A DNA stretch of 32,466 nt from CAYTLQ01 sp964438715 (GTDB taxonomy: Bacteria > Bacteroidota > Ignavibacteria > Ignavibacteriales > Ignavibacteriaceae), in NCBI GenBank assembly GCA_964438715.1, contig CAYTLQ010000272.1, forward strand, positions 1 to 32,466, in the 5' to 3' direction. Positions 24,275 to 32,294 of the stretch are shown piece after piece (position 1 is the first letter of the stretch; each line of letters starts with the position of its first letter). The notes below the pieces were generated by a model that was given only the letters and a program-made list of their open reading frames with translations, was not told the DNA's origin and did not search any database. The translations under genes were made by a program, and so were the position numbers.

Positions 24275-25333
24275 CTATTGGTGTTTCACTGCTAATTGCC
24301 CGCAGGCGGCCGCAATGTCTTCACCTTTAGTATCGCGTAGCATAACGGTGATATTCGCATCTCTCAACTCTGAAGCAAACTCTTCAATCCTGTTCCAAGG
24401 AGAAGGTTCAAGTTCGGCGGAGAATCCTGTTGGTGCCATGTGCTTTAATGAATTAAACGGTATAATATTCATCTTTGACGGCATTCTACGGCAAAGTTTC
24501 ACTAATGCTTTCACATCTTCTTTACGATCATTAATTCCCTTCAACAAAACATATTCAAAGGTAATCCGGCTGTCGGTTTTTTGCAGGTAGTATTCAATGG
24601 CAAGGAGATTCTCTTTTAATGAGTATTTGTCGTTTATCGGCATTATCTGCGAACGGATTTTTTCAAATGGAGAGTGCAGGGAAAATGCAAGTTTTGGCTT
24701 AAGTCCGGTATCTGCAAGCTCCTTTATTTTATGCGGTATGCCGGCGGTGGAAACGGTTACTTTCTTAAGACTGATTCCCTTGGTAAGTTCATTGCCAAAA
24801 ATTTCCAATGACCGAACAGTGTTTTCGAAGTTCAGAAGCGGTTCGCCCATACCCATATAAACGATATTCGATATCGGAAGTTCGTAATTTTTTTGTGCCA
24901 GAAGGAACTGATCAAATATTTCTCCGGAAGTGAGGTTCTTTTTATATCCCATTAATCCGGTTGCACAAAATTTACAATCAAGAGGGCAACCTACCTGAGT
25001 GGAAATACAAAGTGTTGTTCTTTCCTCGTCGGGTATTATAACCGATTCGATTGCATGTCCGGCACGGGTACGAAAGAGTAATTTAACAGTTCCATCAACC
25101 GATGATTGCCTGATACCCGTTACCTCGAGCGTAAGTAATTCATACTTTTCTTTAAGTTTTGCGCGTAATGATTTTGGTATGTTTTCCATAAGCGCAAAAT
25201 CAGTAACTCTGTGGTTATACATCCAGTTGAATAATTGAGTAGCGCGGTATTTTGCCTCACCTTCAGAGAGAAGTAAATTTTGCAATCCTTTTAAGGAAAG
25301 CCCTTTAATTTGTTTTTCTTTTAATTCGTTCAT
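24275..25333 (-). CDS. rlmN: Dual-specificity RNA methyltransferase RlmN
   Basis: Radical-SAM enzyme that makes C2-methyladenosine at A2503 of 23S rRNA and A37 of some tRNAs. The iron-sulfur cluster cysteines are Cys116, Cys120 and Cys123 in QVGCPLDCKFCATG, and the C-terminal methyl-carrying cysteine is Cys344 in DIAAACGQL. VYMGMGEPLLNF, VSTAGI, LAFSLHSP and IPFN are further family marks, and the N-terminal domain begins SLKGLQNLL. The 352-residue length is normal. Its stop lies 118 bases before the methylase gene, with no strong terminator seen. It is divergent from the HEAT-repeat gene over 225 bases. Confidence 0.96.
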   Translation of the reverse strand: MNELKEKQIKGLSLKGLQNLLLSEGEAKYRATQLFNWMYNHRVTDFALMENIPKSLRAKLKEKYELLTLEVTGIRQSSVDGTVKLLFRTRAGHAIESVIIPDEERTTLCISTQVGCPLDCKFCATGLMGYKKNLTSGEIFDQFLLAQKNYELPISNIVYMGMGEPLLNFENTVRSLEIFGNELTKGISLKKVTVSTAGIPHKIKELADTGLKPKLAFSLHSPFEKIRSQIMPINDKYSLKENLLAIEYYLQKTDSRITFEYVLLKGINDRKEDVKALVKLCRRMPSKMNIIPFNSLKHMAPTGFSAELEPSPWNRIEEFASELRDANITVMLRDTKGEDIAAACGQLAVKHQ

Positions 25334-25446
25334 GGGTAAAAATTAATTCGTAAATATAATCATCTTTTCTGAGCTCAGGGATTCAATTCCTATTCGCCAA
25401 TTGGGAAAAGTAACTTTTCTGAATTTCTTTATTGTTTTTTAGACGA

Positions 25447-25491
25447 TGACAATTTTTTACAATCGTTTACTTCCTTGTGACACCTGTGACA
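25447..25491 (+). promoter_or_regulatory. Upstream motif block of the HEAT-like gene
   Basis: TGACAATTTTTTACAATCG starts at 25447 and is followed by TTTAC. TGTGACA then occurs twice, at 25476-25482 and 25485-25491, nine bases apart. A near copy of the first motif, again with TGTGACA, lies before the next gene at 25996. The block ends 67 bases before the ATG at 25559, so it could be a promoter or activator site. Confidence 0.5.
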
Positions 25492-25558
25492 AATTCAGGG
25501 TTTACTTTAGTACCGTAACATAAAACTAATTTATCACAAAAAATCAAGGAGCACAACA

Positions 25559-25993
25559 ATGGTACAGGTATCAGGACTCTCAGCAAAAGCAATAATGTTC
25601 ATCCTTATATTATTTGCTCTTTCCGGTGTAACAAGCGCCCAGTTCAATAACGCAGAATTCAACAAAAAGAATAAATACTTCATTGCAAATCTTGAGAGGT
25701 GTATAAATTCGGATAATAACGGTGTACGAAGAAGTGCAATTTATATGGCTGGTCGTTACCGCATAGCGGATGCAGTTCCTATGTTGTGTGCCCGACTGAA
25801 CAAGGAGGAAGACGCAAACATCAGGGTACTAATAGGTCTTAGTCTTTATTATATAGGCGATGAGAAGGGAATGCTGGCTGTACGGGCAAATGCAGATAAG
25901 GAAAAAAATCCTCAAGTAAAGAAAATGTACGATCAGATACTTGTACAATACTGCCTGGACTTTAACTTAGAAACAATGTCAACGCTTAAATAA
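25559..25993 (+). CDS. Small exported HEAT-repeat-like protein
   Basis: The 144-residue protein has a signal peptide (residues 1-27; VTSAQ looks like a cleavage site) and a mature domain of about 115 residues. GVRRSAIYMAGRYRIADAVPMLCARLNKEED and ANIRVLIGLSLYYIGDEKGMLAVRANADKEK are paired helices in the style of HEAT or PBS-lyase repeats, so it probably binds another protein in the periplasm. CAAGGAGCACAACA gives a very good ribosome-binding site, the best in the window, suggesting high expression. It stands alone, 77 bases before the next gene, but shares an upstream motif with it. I do not recognise an exact family. Confidence 0.75.
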   Translation: MVQVSGLSAKAIMFILILFALSGVTSAQFNNAEFNKKNKYFIANLERCINSDNNGVRRSAIYMAGRYRIADAVPMLCARLNKEEDANIRVLIGLSLYYIGDEKGMLAVRANADKEKNPQVKKMYDQILVQYCLDFNLETMSTLK

Positions 25994-25995
25994 TG

Positions 25996-26069
25996 TGTGA
26001 CATTTTTTTACAATTTACTACATAATGTTACATTGAAGTTTTTCCAAATTAGAATAAATTCAACTTCAA
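25996..26069 (+). promoter_or_regulatory. Upstream motif block and inverted repeat before the sugar-binding-like gene
   Basis: TGTGACATTTTTTTACAA begins at 25996 and is followed by TTTAC, repeating the block at 25447 almost base for base. Then TTGAAGTT (26033-26040) and AACTTCAA (26062-26069) form a perfect 8-base inverted repeat with a 21-base loop ending two bases before ATG 26071. The repeat could be an operator or fold over the start site. Confidence 0.5.
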
Positions 26070-26070
26070 A

Positions 26071-27117
26071 ATGCGAATAGCAATTATCACAATGAATGAT
26101 TTACGAACTTATCCGATAGCTATATTTATCCTGCTCCTCTTTCTAAGCATTCTTACGGTGGGGCAGGATAAAAGTAAATTCCTTAACCTTAAAGGTGAAT
26201 GGAAATTTACTATTGGTGACAATAAAAACTGGAGCAAGGCAGATTATAACGACTCGGATTGGGAAACAGTAACCGTTCCTTCACCCTGGGAAGACGAGGG
26301 ATTTCATGGCTATGATGGTTATGCATGGTACAGAAAGAAATTTTATATACCGCAGTCATTGTCTGGGTCCGATTTCAGACTTCATCTGGGGTATATTGAT
26401 GATGCGGATGAGGTATATGTTAACGGCAAACTTATTGGAAGAACAGGTTCATTTCCGCCGTACTATGAGACTGCCTATGATAAATTCCGGAAATACATAC
26501 TTCCGCCATCAATCTTAAATTTTGGTAAGGAAAACATTATTGCAATTAAAGTATATGATGCAGAACTCGGTGGAGGTATTACCGGCGGCGAAACAGGAAT
26601 TTTTGCATTCTATCCACTGCCTGTACCTGATATGGATTTATCGGGTGAATGGGAATTTAAGACAGGAAATGATAAATCAGAAAAATATAATAAAGAAGAG
26701 TGGCGTAAAATACTTGTTCCGGGCTATTGGGAAAACCAGGGATTTGCCGACTACAATGGCATTGCATGGTACCGCAAGAGTTTTACTCTATTACCGGCTT
26801 TGAAAGGTAAAGCGTTGGTGATGATGTTCGGTAAAATTGATGATATCGATGAGGTATATCTGAATGGGACCTTAATTGGTTCCACAGGAAGAATAAAAGG
26901 TGAAAATGGTAATAACAGTGAACTTAAAGAATATTATAAATTGTTCAGAGGATATTACATACCTGACGGGCTGATAAAAGAAAATGGTGAGAATGTAATA
27001 GAAGTGCGAGTCTATGATGGATTTATTGATGGCGGTATCTACGGCTCGCCGGTTGGTCTTATAGAACAGGAAAAATATTCGAAGTTTTGGAGAGAGAAAA
27101 AGAAATCGTTTTGGTAA
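26071..27117 (+). CDS. Exported protein with two GH2-type sugar-binding (jelly-roll) domains
   Basis: The 348-residue protein has a hydrophobic signal (YPIAIFILLLFLSILTVGQ; ATG 26092 is an alternative start) and two tandem copies of one domain, about residues 37-185 and 188-335. Aligned pairs include LNLKGEWKFTIG with MDLSGEWEFKTG, YDGYAWYRKKF with YNGIAWYRKSF, and DDADEVYVNGKLIGRTG with DDIDEVYLNGTLIGSTG. This is the galactose-binding-like N-terminal module of glycoside hydrolase family 2. No catalytic domain follows; the protein ends in a basic tail. It may bind polysaccharide or act as a sensor part. It shares an upstream motif with the HEAT-like gene and is convergent with dprA. Confidence 0.8.
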   Translation: MRIAIITMNDLRTYPIAIFILLLFLSILTVGQDKSKFLNLKGEWKFTIGDNKNWSKADYNDSDWETVTVPSPWEDEGFHGYDGYAWYRKKFYIPQSLSGSDFRLHLGYIDDADEVYVNGKLIGRTGSFPPYYETAYDKFRKYILPPSILNFGKENIIAIKVYDAELGGGITGGETGIFAFYPLPVPDMDLSGEWEFKTGNDKSEKYNKEEWRKILVPGYWENQGFADYNGIAWYRKSFTLLPALKGKALVMMFGKIDDIDEVYLNGTLIGSTGRIKGENGNNSELKEYYKLFRGYYIPDGLIKENGENVIEVRVYDGFIDGGIYGSPVGLIEQEKYSKFWREKKKSFW

Positions 27118-27171
27118 TTAAGTGATAATTAAGAATCCGGTGAAAAAATTTCCTTTTAGCAGAAAACGACT

Positions 27172-28290
27172 TTAATGAAGGATTTCGAAATTTTTGCCGG
27201 GTAGCTGTCGGATGCATCCTTTAAATTCAAGCATGAGAAGGTAAACAAGACAATCGGAAACATTCATACCTGTTACTGCAGCAATTCTGTCAATATGTAA
27301 TGGACCCTCTGTAAGCGCCTCATAAATTTTTTCTTCGAAAAGACTCAAACCGGCAGGTGGAGTATTTTGTCTTGATTCGTTTTCCATTACCATCATACCT
27401 AGTTCAGTCAGTATGTCTTCGACAGAAGTTACAAGTTTTGCCTCTCCTTTTTGAATGAGTGCATTAGTTCCTTCTGATTGTCTTACACCAACATTACCGG
27501 GGACACTAAATACTTCCCTTCCATGATCATTTGCAAGCTTTGCTGTTAATATTGCACCACCGGTAGTAGCTGTTTCAACCACAAGAACACCTTTTGAGAG
27601 TCCTGAAATGATTCTGTTTCTGCGAGGAAAATTACCCGCATCGGGCCCCGTTCCCAACGGATATTCGGAGATTACGGCGCCATTACAGGATATTTCTTCA
27701 GCAAGTTTCTTATTTTCCGGTGGGTACATTTTATCTAATCCACTGCCAAGAACCCCGATAGTTCTTCCTTTATGTTTTATTGCTGTTTTGTGTGCTATAG
27801 AATCAATTCCCCTAGCTAAGCCGCTAACAATAGTCAGTCCGGCGGAGGTCAGCCCTTCGGTGAACCGCTCACACATGAGTCGTCCATAGGCAGTAGGGTT
27901 GCGTGTTCCAACGACACCAATTGAGTTTACATCATCGGAAGAAAAATTACCGAGTACATAAATAATTAATGGCGGGTCAAAAATGTTTTTCAGTTGACGA
28001 GGGTAATCATCACTCCAGTATGTGAGGATATTTGCTCCCATTTTCTCAAGCTGATGGATTTCATTCTCTAGTGATTTTTCAAAATTTACCGAGTCGTCGG
28101 CTTTTCTTAGAATCCTCGTTGCCAGTTCGGAGCTTATTCCATCTACTGAAGAAATATTTTTTACTGAAGCGCCAAAAATATTTTCGGGTTTATGAAATTT
28201 AGAAAGAAGATTTCTGACACGAATAGGCCCAACACCCTCAACAGAGAGTAACAGCCGGATTTTGATAAAGAAGGAATAATCGGCAGGCAC
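27172..28290 (-). CDS. dprA: DNA-processing protein DprA
   Basis: DprA (Smf) binds incoming single-stranded DNA and loads RecA during natural transformation. The 372-residue protein has an N-terminal helix-hairpin-helix region (LLSVEGVGPIRVRNLLSKF), the central Rossmann-like domain with VGTRNPTAYGR, IVSGLARGIDSIAH, GVLGSGLDKMYPPEN and NFPRRNRIISGLS, then VLVVETATTGGAILTA and FSVPGN, and a C-terminal winged-helix (GPLHIDRIAAVTGMNVSDCLVYLLMLEFKG). The start is GTG at 28290, the only good choice before the upstream stop. It comes 5 bases after the EutN-family gene and is the last gene of that operon. No competence pilus or ComEC gene is in the window. Confidence 0.95.
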   Translation of the reverse strand: MPADYSFFIKIRLLLSVEGVGPIRVRNLLSKFHKPENIFGASVKNISSVDGISSELATRILRKADDSVNFEKSLENEIHQLEKMGANILTYWSDDYPRQLKNIFDPPLIIYVLGNFSSDDVNSIGVVGTRNPTAYGRLMCERFTEGLTSAGLTIVSGLARGIDSIAHKTAIKHKGRTIGVLGSGLDKMYPPENKKLAEEISCNGAVISEYPLGTGPDAGNFPRRNRIISGLSKGVLVVETATTGGAILTAKLANDHGREVFSVPGNVGVRQSEGTNALIQKGEAKLVTSVEDILTELGMMVMENESRQNTPPAGLSLFEEKIYEALTEGPLHIDRIAAVTGMNVSDCLVYLLMLEFKGCIRQLPGKNFEILH

Positions 28291-28295
28291 GAGAC

Positions 28296-28568
28296 TTAGC
28301 TATAGCTTATCTGATCCACAATGCCAATAATTATTGTATGCACAGGCGCATTTTTATGCCCAAGAACCTGTTGAACTGCATCACCCTCCTGAGTAACAAG
28401 AACTGTATCTCCCGGACCGGAGTCTATTAAGTCTATGGCTACAATATCGCTGTTTCCGATAAATTCCCCTGAAAGAGATACCGGACGCACTACCATGAGT
28501 TTATGGCCTTTGAGGTATTCATTTTTTTGCGTGGCAACCACATTGCCCCGCACCTTTGCAAGAATCAC
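28296..28568 (-). CDS. EutN/CcmL-family microcompartment vertex protein (orphan)
   Basis: The 90-residue protein matches the pentameric vertex family of bacterial microcompartments throughout: VRGNVVATQKNEYLKGHKLMVV near the N-terminus, DIVAIDLIDSGPGDTVLVTQEGDAVQQV in the middle and IIIGIVDQIS at the end. Such pentamers cap the corners of a protein shell. No hexameric shell (BMC-domain) gene, encapsulated enzyme or signature aldehyde dehydrogenase is in the window, so it is either a satellite gene for a shell encoded elsewhere or a family member with another use. The start is GTG at 28568, directly after the TAA of the DUF3098 gene; dprA follows 5 bases on. All three are evidently one transcript. 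Confidence 0.88.
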   Translation of the reverse strand: MILAKVRGNVVATQKNEYLKGHKLMVVRPVSLSGEFIGNSDIVAIDLIDSGPGDTVLVTQEGDAVQQVLGHKNAPVHTIIIGIVDQISYS

Positions 28569-28838
28569 TTAACGGCTCTGCTGATCTTCAGTTTCTTTTT
28601 TTCTGAAAAGAATTGAAAGAGGAAAAACTATGACAAATGCAATAAACAGCACAATCGGTGCCATATAGAGTGATTCGGTGCTATCCCATGGCTTGATAGA
28701 CAGCAAATAAAATCCTATTATTGAGAGTACTACTCCGGCTAAAAGGATATAATAGTTGCTTTTATCCCAGTAAATACTGAAAGGGGATGAAAGAGTTTTC
28801 TTAGAAGTTTTTTGTTTCGTTCTGACTATCTTTGACAT
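28569..28838 (-). CDS. DUF3098-like small membrane protein
   Basis: The 89-residue protein has a basic N-terminus (residues 1-14), then two transmembrane helices: about 27-47 (NYYILLAGVVLSIIGFYLLS) and about 58-78 (LYMAPIVLFIAFVIVFPLSIL), with a charged tail RKKETEDQQ. The FSIYWDKSNYYILLAG-type first helix with GFYLLS fits DUF3098, a family of unknown role found in Bacteroidetes and relatives and often near membrane or division genes. Its TAA is followed directly by the GTG of the EutN-family gene. It is the first gene of the operon that ends in dprA. Confidence 0.72.
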   Translation of the reverse strand: MSKIVRTKQKTSKKTLSSPFSIYWDKSNYYILLAGVVLSIIGFYLLSIKPWDSTESLYMAPIVLFIAFVIVFPLSILFRKKETEDQQSR

Positions 28839-28868
28839 TATTTCATCTTTTAATGTTTGAAAATAAAA

Positions 28869-28892
28869 GCCCAGTGTGGGGGGACACTGGGC
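28869..28892 (-). terminator. Strong hairpin terminator
   Basis: GCCCAGTGT (28869-28877) and ACACTGGGC (28884-28892) pair perfectly over nine bases around a six-base loop (CCCCCC in the minus-strand RNA). On the minus strand the stem is followed by TTTTATTTTC, a proper Rho-independent terminator. It ends the transcript of the gene at 28989; the next operon would start between it and 28838. Confidence 0.8.
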
Positions 28893-28988
28893 CGCTGTTG
28901 TAGTTCACAGGCCAGGGGAGAAACCTGCGAACGAGGCAATGCAAAACTAAAAATAAATTACCCACATGTCAATAGTGAGTAAAATTTA

Positions 28989-29237
28989 TTATTTATTGAT
29001 CTGATAAACAATTTTGCGTATTGTATCGAACTGCAGGTACGGATATTCTTCTCGTATTGCATCAATTGCATCGCCTGCACTGACTTTATCCGCGCGAAGA
29101 TGCTTGAACTTTTTACGAATCTGATAATCTCGTACGGCCTTTTCATCGATAAGGTTGTGCGAAGTGAGTAATTCGTAAATATCATCGCTAATTAATTCGG
29201 AGAGCGGATTGTCAATTTTCGCTTTGACGGTTTTCAT
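28989..29237 (-). CDS. Small basic protein of unknown function
   Basis: An 82-residue soluble protein, helix-rich and charged, with no signal peptide (LISDDIYELLTSHNLIDEKAVRDYQIRKKFK). The middle resembles a small DNA- or protein-binding helical bundle, but I know no family for it. Two starts are possible: ATG at 29246, which falls directly against AAAGG, and ATG at 29237, which has AAAGGA at nine bases upstream; the latter is preferred. It is a single gene with its own terminator at 28869-28892. The 96 bases between its stop and that hairpin are GC-richer than the surroundings, an unusually long 3' tail. Confidence 0.65.
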   Translation of the reverse strand: MKTVKAKIDNPLSELISDDIYELLTSHNLIDEKAVRDYQIRKKFKHLRADKVSAGDAIDAIREEYPYLQFDTIRKIVYQINK

Positions 29238-29246
29238 ATTGGTCAT

Positions 29247-29783
29247 CCTTTCATTTTTTTGTTAGTCGTAAATCATTAAGCAAGTAATAAGTAGCAAATA
29301 GCCGCTCAGTTTCCTCCGGAATATTAATCTTTGTGATTCTTTTTTCTATTGCTAAAATAATTTTATTTCTAATATTGTCAATAATTAAGACAAGAAAATA
29401 TGATAAAAAGTTCCCTTTCTGTGATGAACGGCAAAAATCTGTGATGTTTTGTATTTTTTTCCGTTAAGTTTTTATGCATCATAAATCGGAATTGAGGAGT
29501 CAAATTCAGGTGGATTTTGAAATATTCTATCAATCCACTCCTTTTTCTTTAACGGTTCCGTTAGTTTTAGTACCTCTTCTGTGCTTTTTTCACTACACAA
29601 CTCTCTATCGCAATACAATTGAAATTTAATGTCGCCATTCGTCTAGCATACCTGAAAGCCGCTTCCGTTGCATGGATTTACAGATTCGTCAATTATTCTT
29701 TCGGTGGTAACTGCACTTTTTCCGTTAAAGGTAACATTTTGAATAAAATTCAGGCTTTTTCCGGCGAATGTTATATTTAAAGC
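29247..29783. other. Gene-poor stretch with a possible gene remnant
   Basis: Most of these 537 bases is AT-rich and without clear features; it must hold the promoters for the gene at 29237 (-) and for lptF (+). On the minus strand 29472-29642 stays open for 56 codons and reads protein-like (IKFQLYCDRELCSEKST, then KKKEWIDRIFQNPPEF), but no ATG or GTG precedes it, only TTG at 29618, and it directly follows an in-frame TAG at 29643. Upstream of that TAG the same frame continues open. It may be a decayed gene interrupted by one stop. Confidence 0.3.
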
Positions 29784-31157
29784 ATGATTTTGACATTTTA
29801 TATACTTAAAAACCACGCAATACCTTTTATTTTTGCGTCGCTGACCCTTATGGGAATTTTTCTTCTGCAGTTTTTGATGAAAGCTGCGGATATGCTTGTA
29901 GGTAAGGGACTGGACGGTTGGATAATATTTCAATTGATTGTATTTAATCTGGCATGGATGGTAGTTCTTGTTATTCCCATGGCTGTCCTTATCTCCACAC
30001 TTATGGCATTTGGTGCTATGTCTCAGAATAACGAAGTTACTATTATGAAATCTTCCGGAGTGAGTTTGCTCCGCATGATGTCGGGACCTTTTGTAGCAAG
30101 CATAGCAGTTGCAGTATTTCTGGTTTATTTCAACAACCGGATACTTCCGGATGCCAACCATAAAGCAAAGATGCTGATGTATGACATTTCGCAAAAAAAA
30201 CCTACATTATCGCTCGAGTCCGGTGTCTTCTCTCAGGAGGTAAATAATTACGCAATATTGGTCAGGGAAATTGATCAGACCACAAACACTTTAAACGGTG
30301 TTACTATTTATGATTACTCAAATCCATCAAAAATTAATATTGTAACGGCAAAAAAGGGAAAAATTTATTTTACTCCCGATATGACAAAATTGTTAATGGA
30401 TCTGAATGAGGGGGAAATTCATGAAGCAGAAGCTGATGGCACAACATTGTATCGGCGGTTAGAATTTTCAAGACACAGAATTTCTATGAATGCAGATCAA
30501 TTTTCATTTCAGCAATCTTCCGGCGGAACAAGAGGCGACAGGGAATTGAGCAGTGCTGATATGCAGTTACGAATAGATTCATTGAGTGCTATCAGAAAAG
30601 ACTATGTAGCTATGCTTACGGTTGAGGTTAACAAAAATTTTTTCGGCGATAGTCTTCAAAAGCCTATCCGCTCCAACAGAAAACTCCCGGCAAACCAGGC
30701 AGATATTCAATCTCTGATTAACAGCGCACAGAATGCAAAAAACAACATTCTTTCTCATCTTGTTCGGGTACAGATGATTCAGAGAGAGATAAATAAATAT
30801 TCAGTTGAGATACATAAAAAATACTCCATTCCGGTAGCGTGTATGGTGTTTATACTGCTGGGTGCACCGCTTGGGGTTATGACGCGCAAAGGCGGCTTTG
30901 GAATGGCGGCAAGTATTTCTCTTTTCTTTTTTCTTATCTACTGGGCTTTTCTTATCGGCGGTGAAAAACTTGCTGATCGGAATATTTTAACGCCATTTTG
31001 GGGTATGTGGGGCGCTAATATACTTATGGGGTTTACCGGCATAGTATTAACATATAAGTCAATGCAGGAGACTATTACACTCGATTTTTCATTTTTGCAA
31101 AAAATTGTTCCCAAAAGATTCCGTAACAAAACGGAGGCAGTGAATGAAACTGCTTGA
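29784..31157 (+). CDS. lptF: LptF/LptG-family LPS-export permease (first of pair)
   Basis: Inner-membrane half of the LptB2FG transporter that lifts lipopolysaccharide from the inner membrane to the periplasmic bridge. The 457-residue protein has three N-terminal helices (FIFASLTLMGIFLLQFL, FQLIVFNLAWMVVLVIPMAVLISTLMAFG, and a third at about 93-113), a large periplasmic beta-jellyroll region (about 130-290) and three C-terminal helices from about 345, including CMVFILLGAPLGVMTRKGGFG, the family's signature. MSQNNEVTIMKSSGVSLLRM is the coupling helix that docks on LptB. A stop codon three bases above the ATG fixes the start. The periplasmic part is longer than in the partner. It overlaps lptG by 14 bases. 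LptB is not in the window. Confidence 0.88.
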   Translation: MILTFYILKNHAIPFIFASLTLMGIFLLQFLMKAADMLVGKGLDGWIIFQLIVFNLAWMVVLVIPMAVLISTLMAFGAMSQNNEVTIMKSSGVSLLRMMSGPFVASIAVAVFLVYFNNRILPDANHKAKMLMYDISQKKPTLSLESGVFSQEVNNYAILVREIDQTTNTLNGVTIYDYSNPSKINIVTAKKGKIYFTPDMTKLLMDLNEGEIHEAEADGTTLYRRLEFSRHRISMNADQFSFQQSSGGTRGDRELSSADMQLRIDSLSAIRKDYVAMLTVEVNKNFFGDSLQKPIRSNRKLPANQADIQSLINSAQNAKNNILSHLVRVQMIQREINKYSVEIHKKYSIPVACMVFILLGAPLGVMTRKGGFGMAASISLFFFLIYWAFLIGGEKLADRNILTPFWGMWGANILMGFTGIVLTYKSMQETITLDFSFLQKIVPKRFRNKTEAVNETA

Positions 31158-32226
31158 CCGTTACCTGATTAAACAATTTTTGCAGACCACATTTTTCGGA
31201 ATACTTGCCTTTACTCTGATATTTGTTGTTGTGGATATGATGGAAAATCTGGACGATTTTATAGATCAAAATGTGGTAGGGAGTATAATACTGCAATACT
31301 ATTTAGTATTTATACCGGAAATCATCAGATTAATGTTACCTGTTTCTGTTTTGTTTGCCGCATTGTTCACAACCGGTAAATTATCCAGTCTTAACGAACT
31401 GACCGCAATTAAAGCGGCGGGAATAAGCATGTACCGGTTTATGCTCCCAATACTCACGGTAACACTTTTGATTTGTATTGGAGCAATTTATTTCAGTGGG
31501 TATGTTGTTCCACTAGCAAATAAGAATAAAATTAGTATCGAAATGAATTATCTGAAAAAAAACTTCTCTTTTTCGGGAAGTAATATTTTCTTTCAGGATT
31601 CAAGAAGCAGGATAGTTAATATATCGTATTTTAACGAGGAAAGTGGGCAGGCGATACGGGTAAGTATTCAGGATTTTGACAATAACGACCTGACAAGAAT
31701 GACACAAAGAATAGATGCAATGCGGATGTCCTTCGATAGCACAAAATCAGTCTGGCGCGCTTTCGACGGTTCCATCAGAAAGTTTTCTGCGGAGAGTGAG
31801 GAGATGTTCCGCTTTAAGGAAACAGAAGTCAAAGGTCTTAATTTTTTGCCGGGTGATTTATTGGCAAAACAACAAAAACCCGAGGAGATGAATCTTTCGG
31901 AACTGAACAATGCCATTAAAAACAGAATAAATGCAGGTAATGACCCTACACCATTGCAAATAGAGTATTATTCGCGTTATGCATTTGCAATGACCGGTCT
32001 GATAGTGGTTTTATTTGGACTTCCTCTTTCGGCAAATAATAGAAAAGGCGGTTTAGCGCTTCAGGTTGGCTTAAACATTCTCATTACCTTTATCTACCTT
32101 GTTGCTATGAAAATTACACAGGCATTTGGAAAAAACGGATCGCTGAATCCGCTTCTTACAGCCTGGCTGGTAAATATATTTTTTACTATTGGGGCAGTAT
32201 TAAATTTAATGAGAATAAAACAATAA
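31144..32226 (+). CDS. lptG: LptF/LptG-family LPS-export permease (second of pair)
   Basis: The partner permease, 360 residues. It starts with the typical MKLLDRYLIKQFLQTTFFG followed by three helices in the first 115 residues, has SSLNELTAIKAAGISMYRFM as the LptB-coupling segment, a periplasmic jellyroll region at about 135-265, and the C-terminal signature AMTGLIVVLFGLPLSANNRKGG with three helices. Its length matches E. coli LptG. Start and end overlap with lptF (14 bases) shows coupled translation. Which of the pair is F and which is G is a convention here; both are clearly of the family. Confidence 0.88.
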   Translation: MKLLDRYLIKQFLQTTFFGILAFTLIFVVVDMMENLDDFIDQNVVGSIILQYYLVFIPEIIRLMLPVSVLFAALFTTGKLSSLNELTAIKAAGISMYRFMLPILTVTLLICIGAIYFSGYVVPLANKNKISIEMNYLKKNFSFSGSNIFFQDSRSRIVNISYFNEESGQAIRVSIQDFDNNDLTRMTQRIDAMRMSFDSTKSVWRAFDGSIRKFSAESEEMFRFKETEVKGLNFLPGDLLAKQQKPEEMNLSELNNAIKNRINAGNDPTPLQIEYYSRYAFAMTGLIVVLFGLPLSANNRKGGLALQVGLNILITFIYLVAMKITQAFGKNGSLNPLLTAWLVNIFFTIGAVLNLMRIKQ

Positions 32227-32294
32227 GTATTTTACCCCTCGTGCAGGAATACCAGGTAGCAATTTATGAGTAGAGATGCACCAAAATACCTTGG

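Noticed and set aside
28869..28988. tmRNA, SRP RNA or 6S RNA
   Set aside because: I could not fit the segment to the conserved parts of any of these; only the terminator is supported.
29643..30194. Long minus-strand frame over the start of lptF
   Set aside because: Most of it is the mirror of lptF coding sequence; Cys- and His-rich composition is typical of a shadow frame. Only the part outside lptF is kept as a possible remnant.
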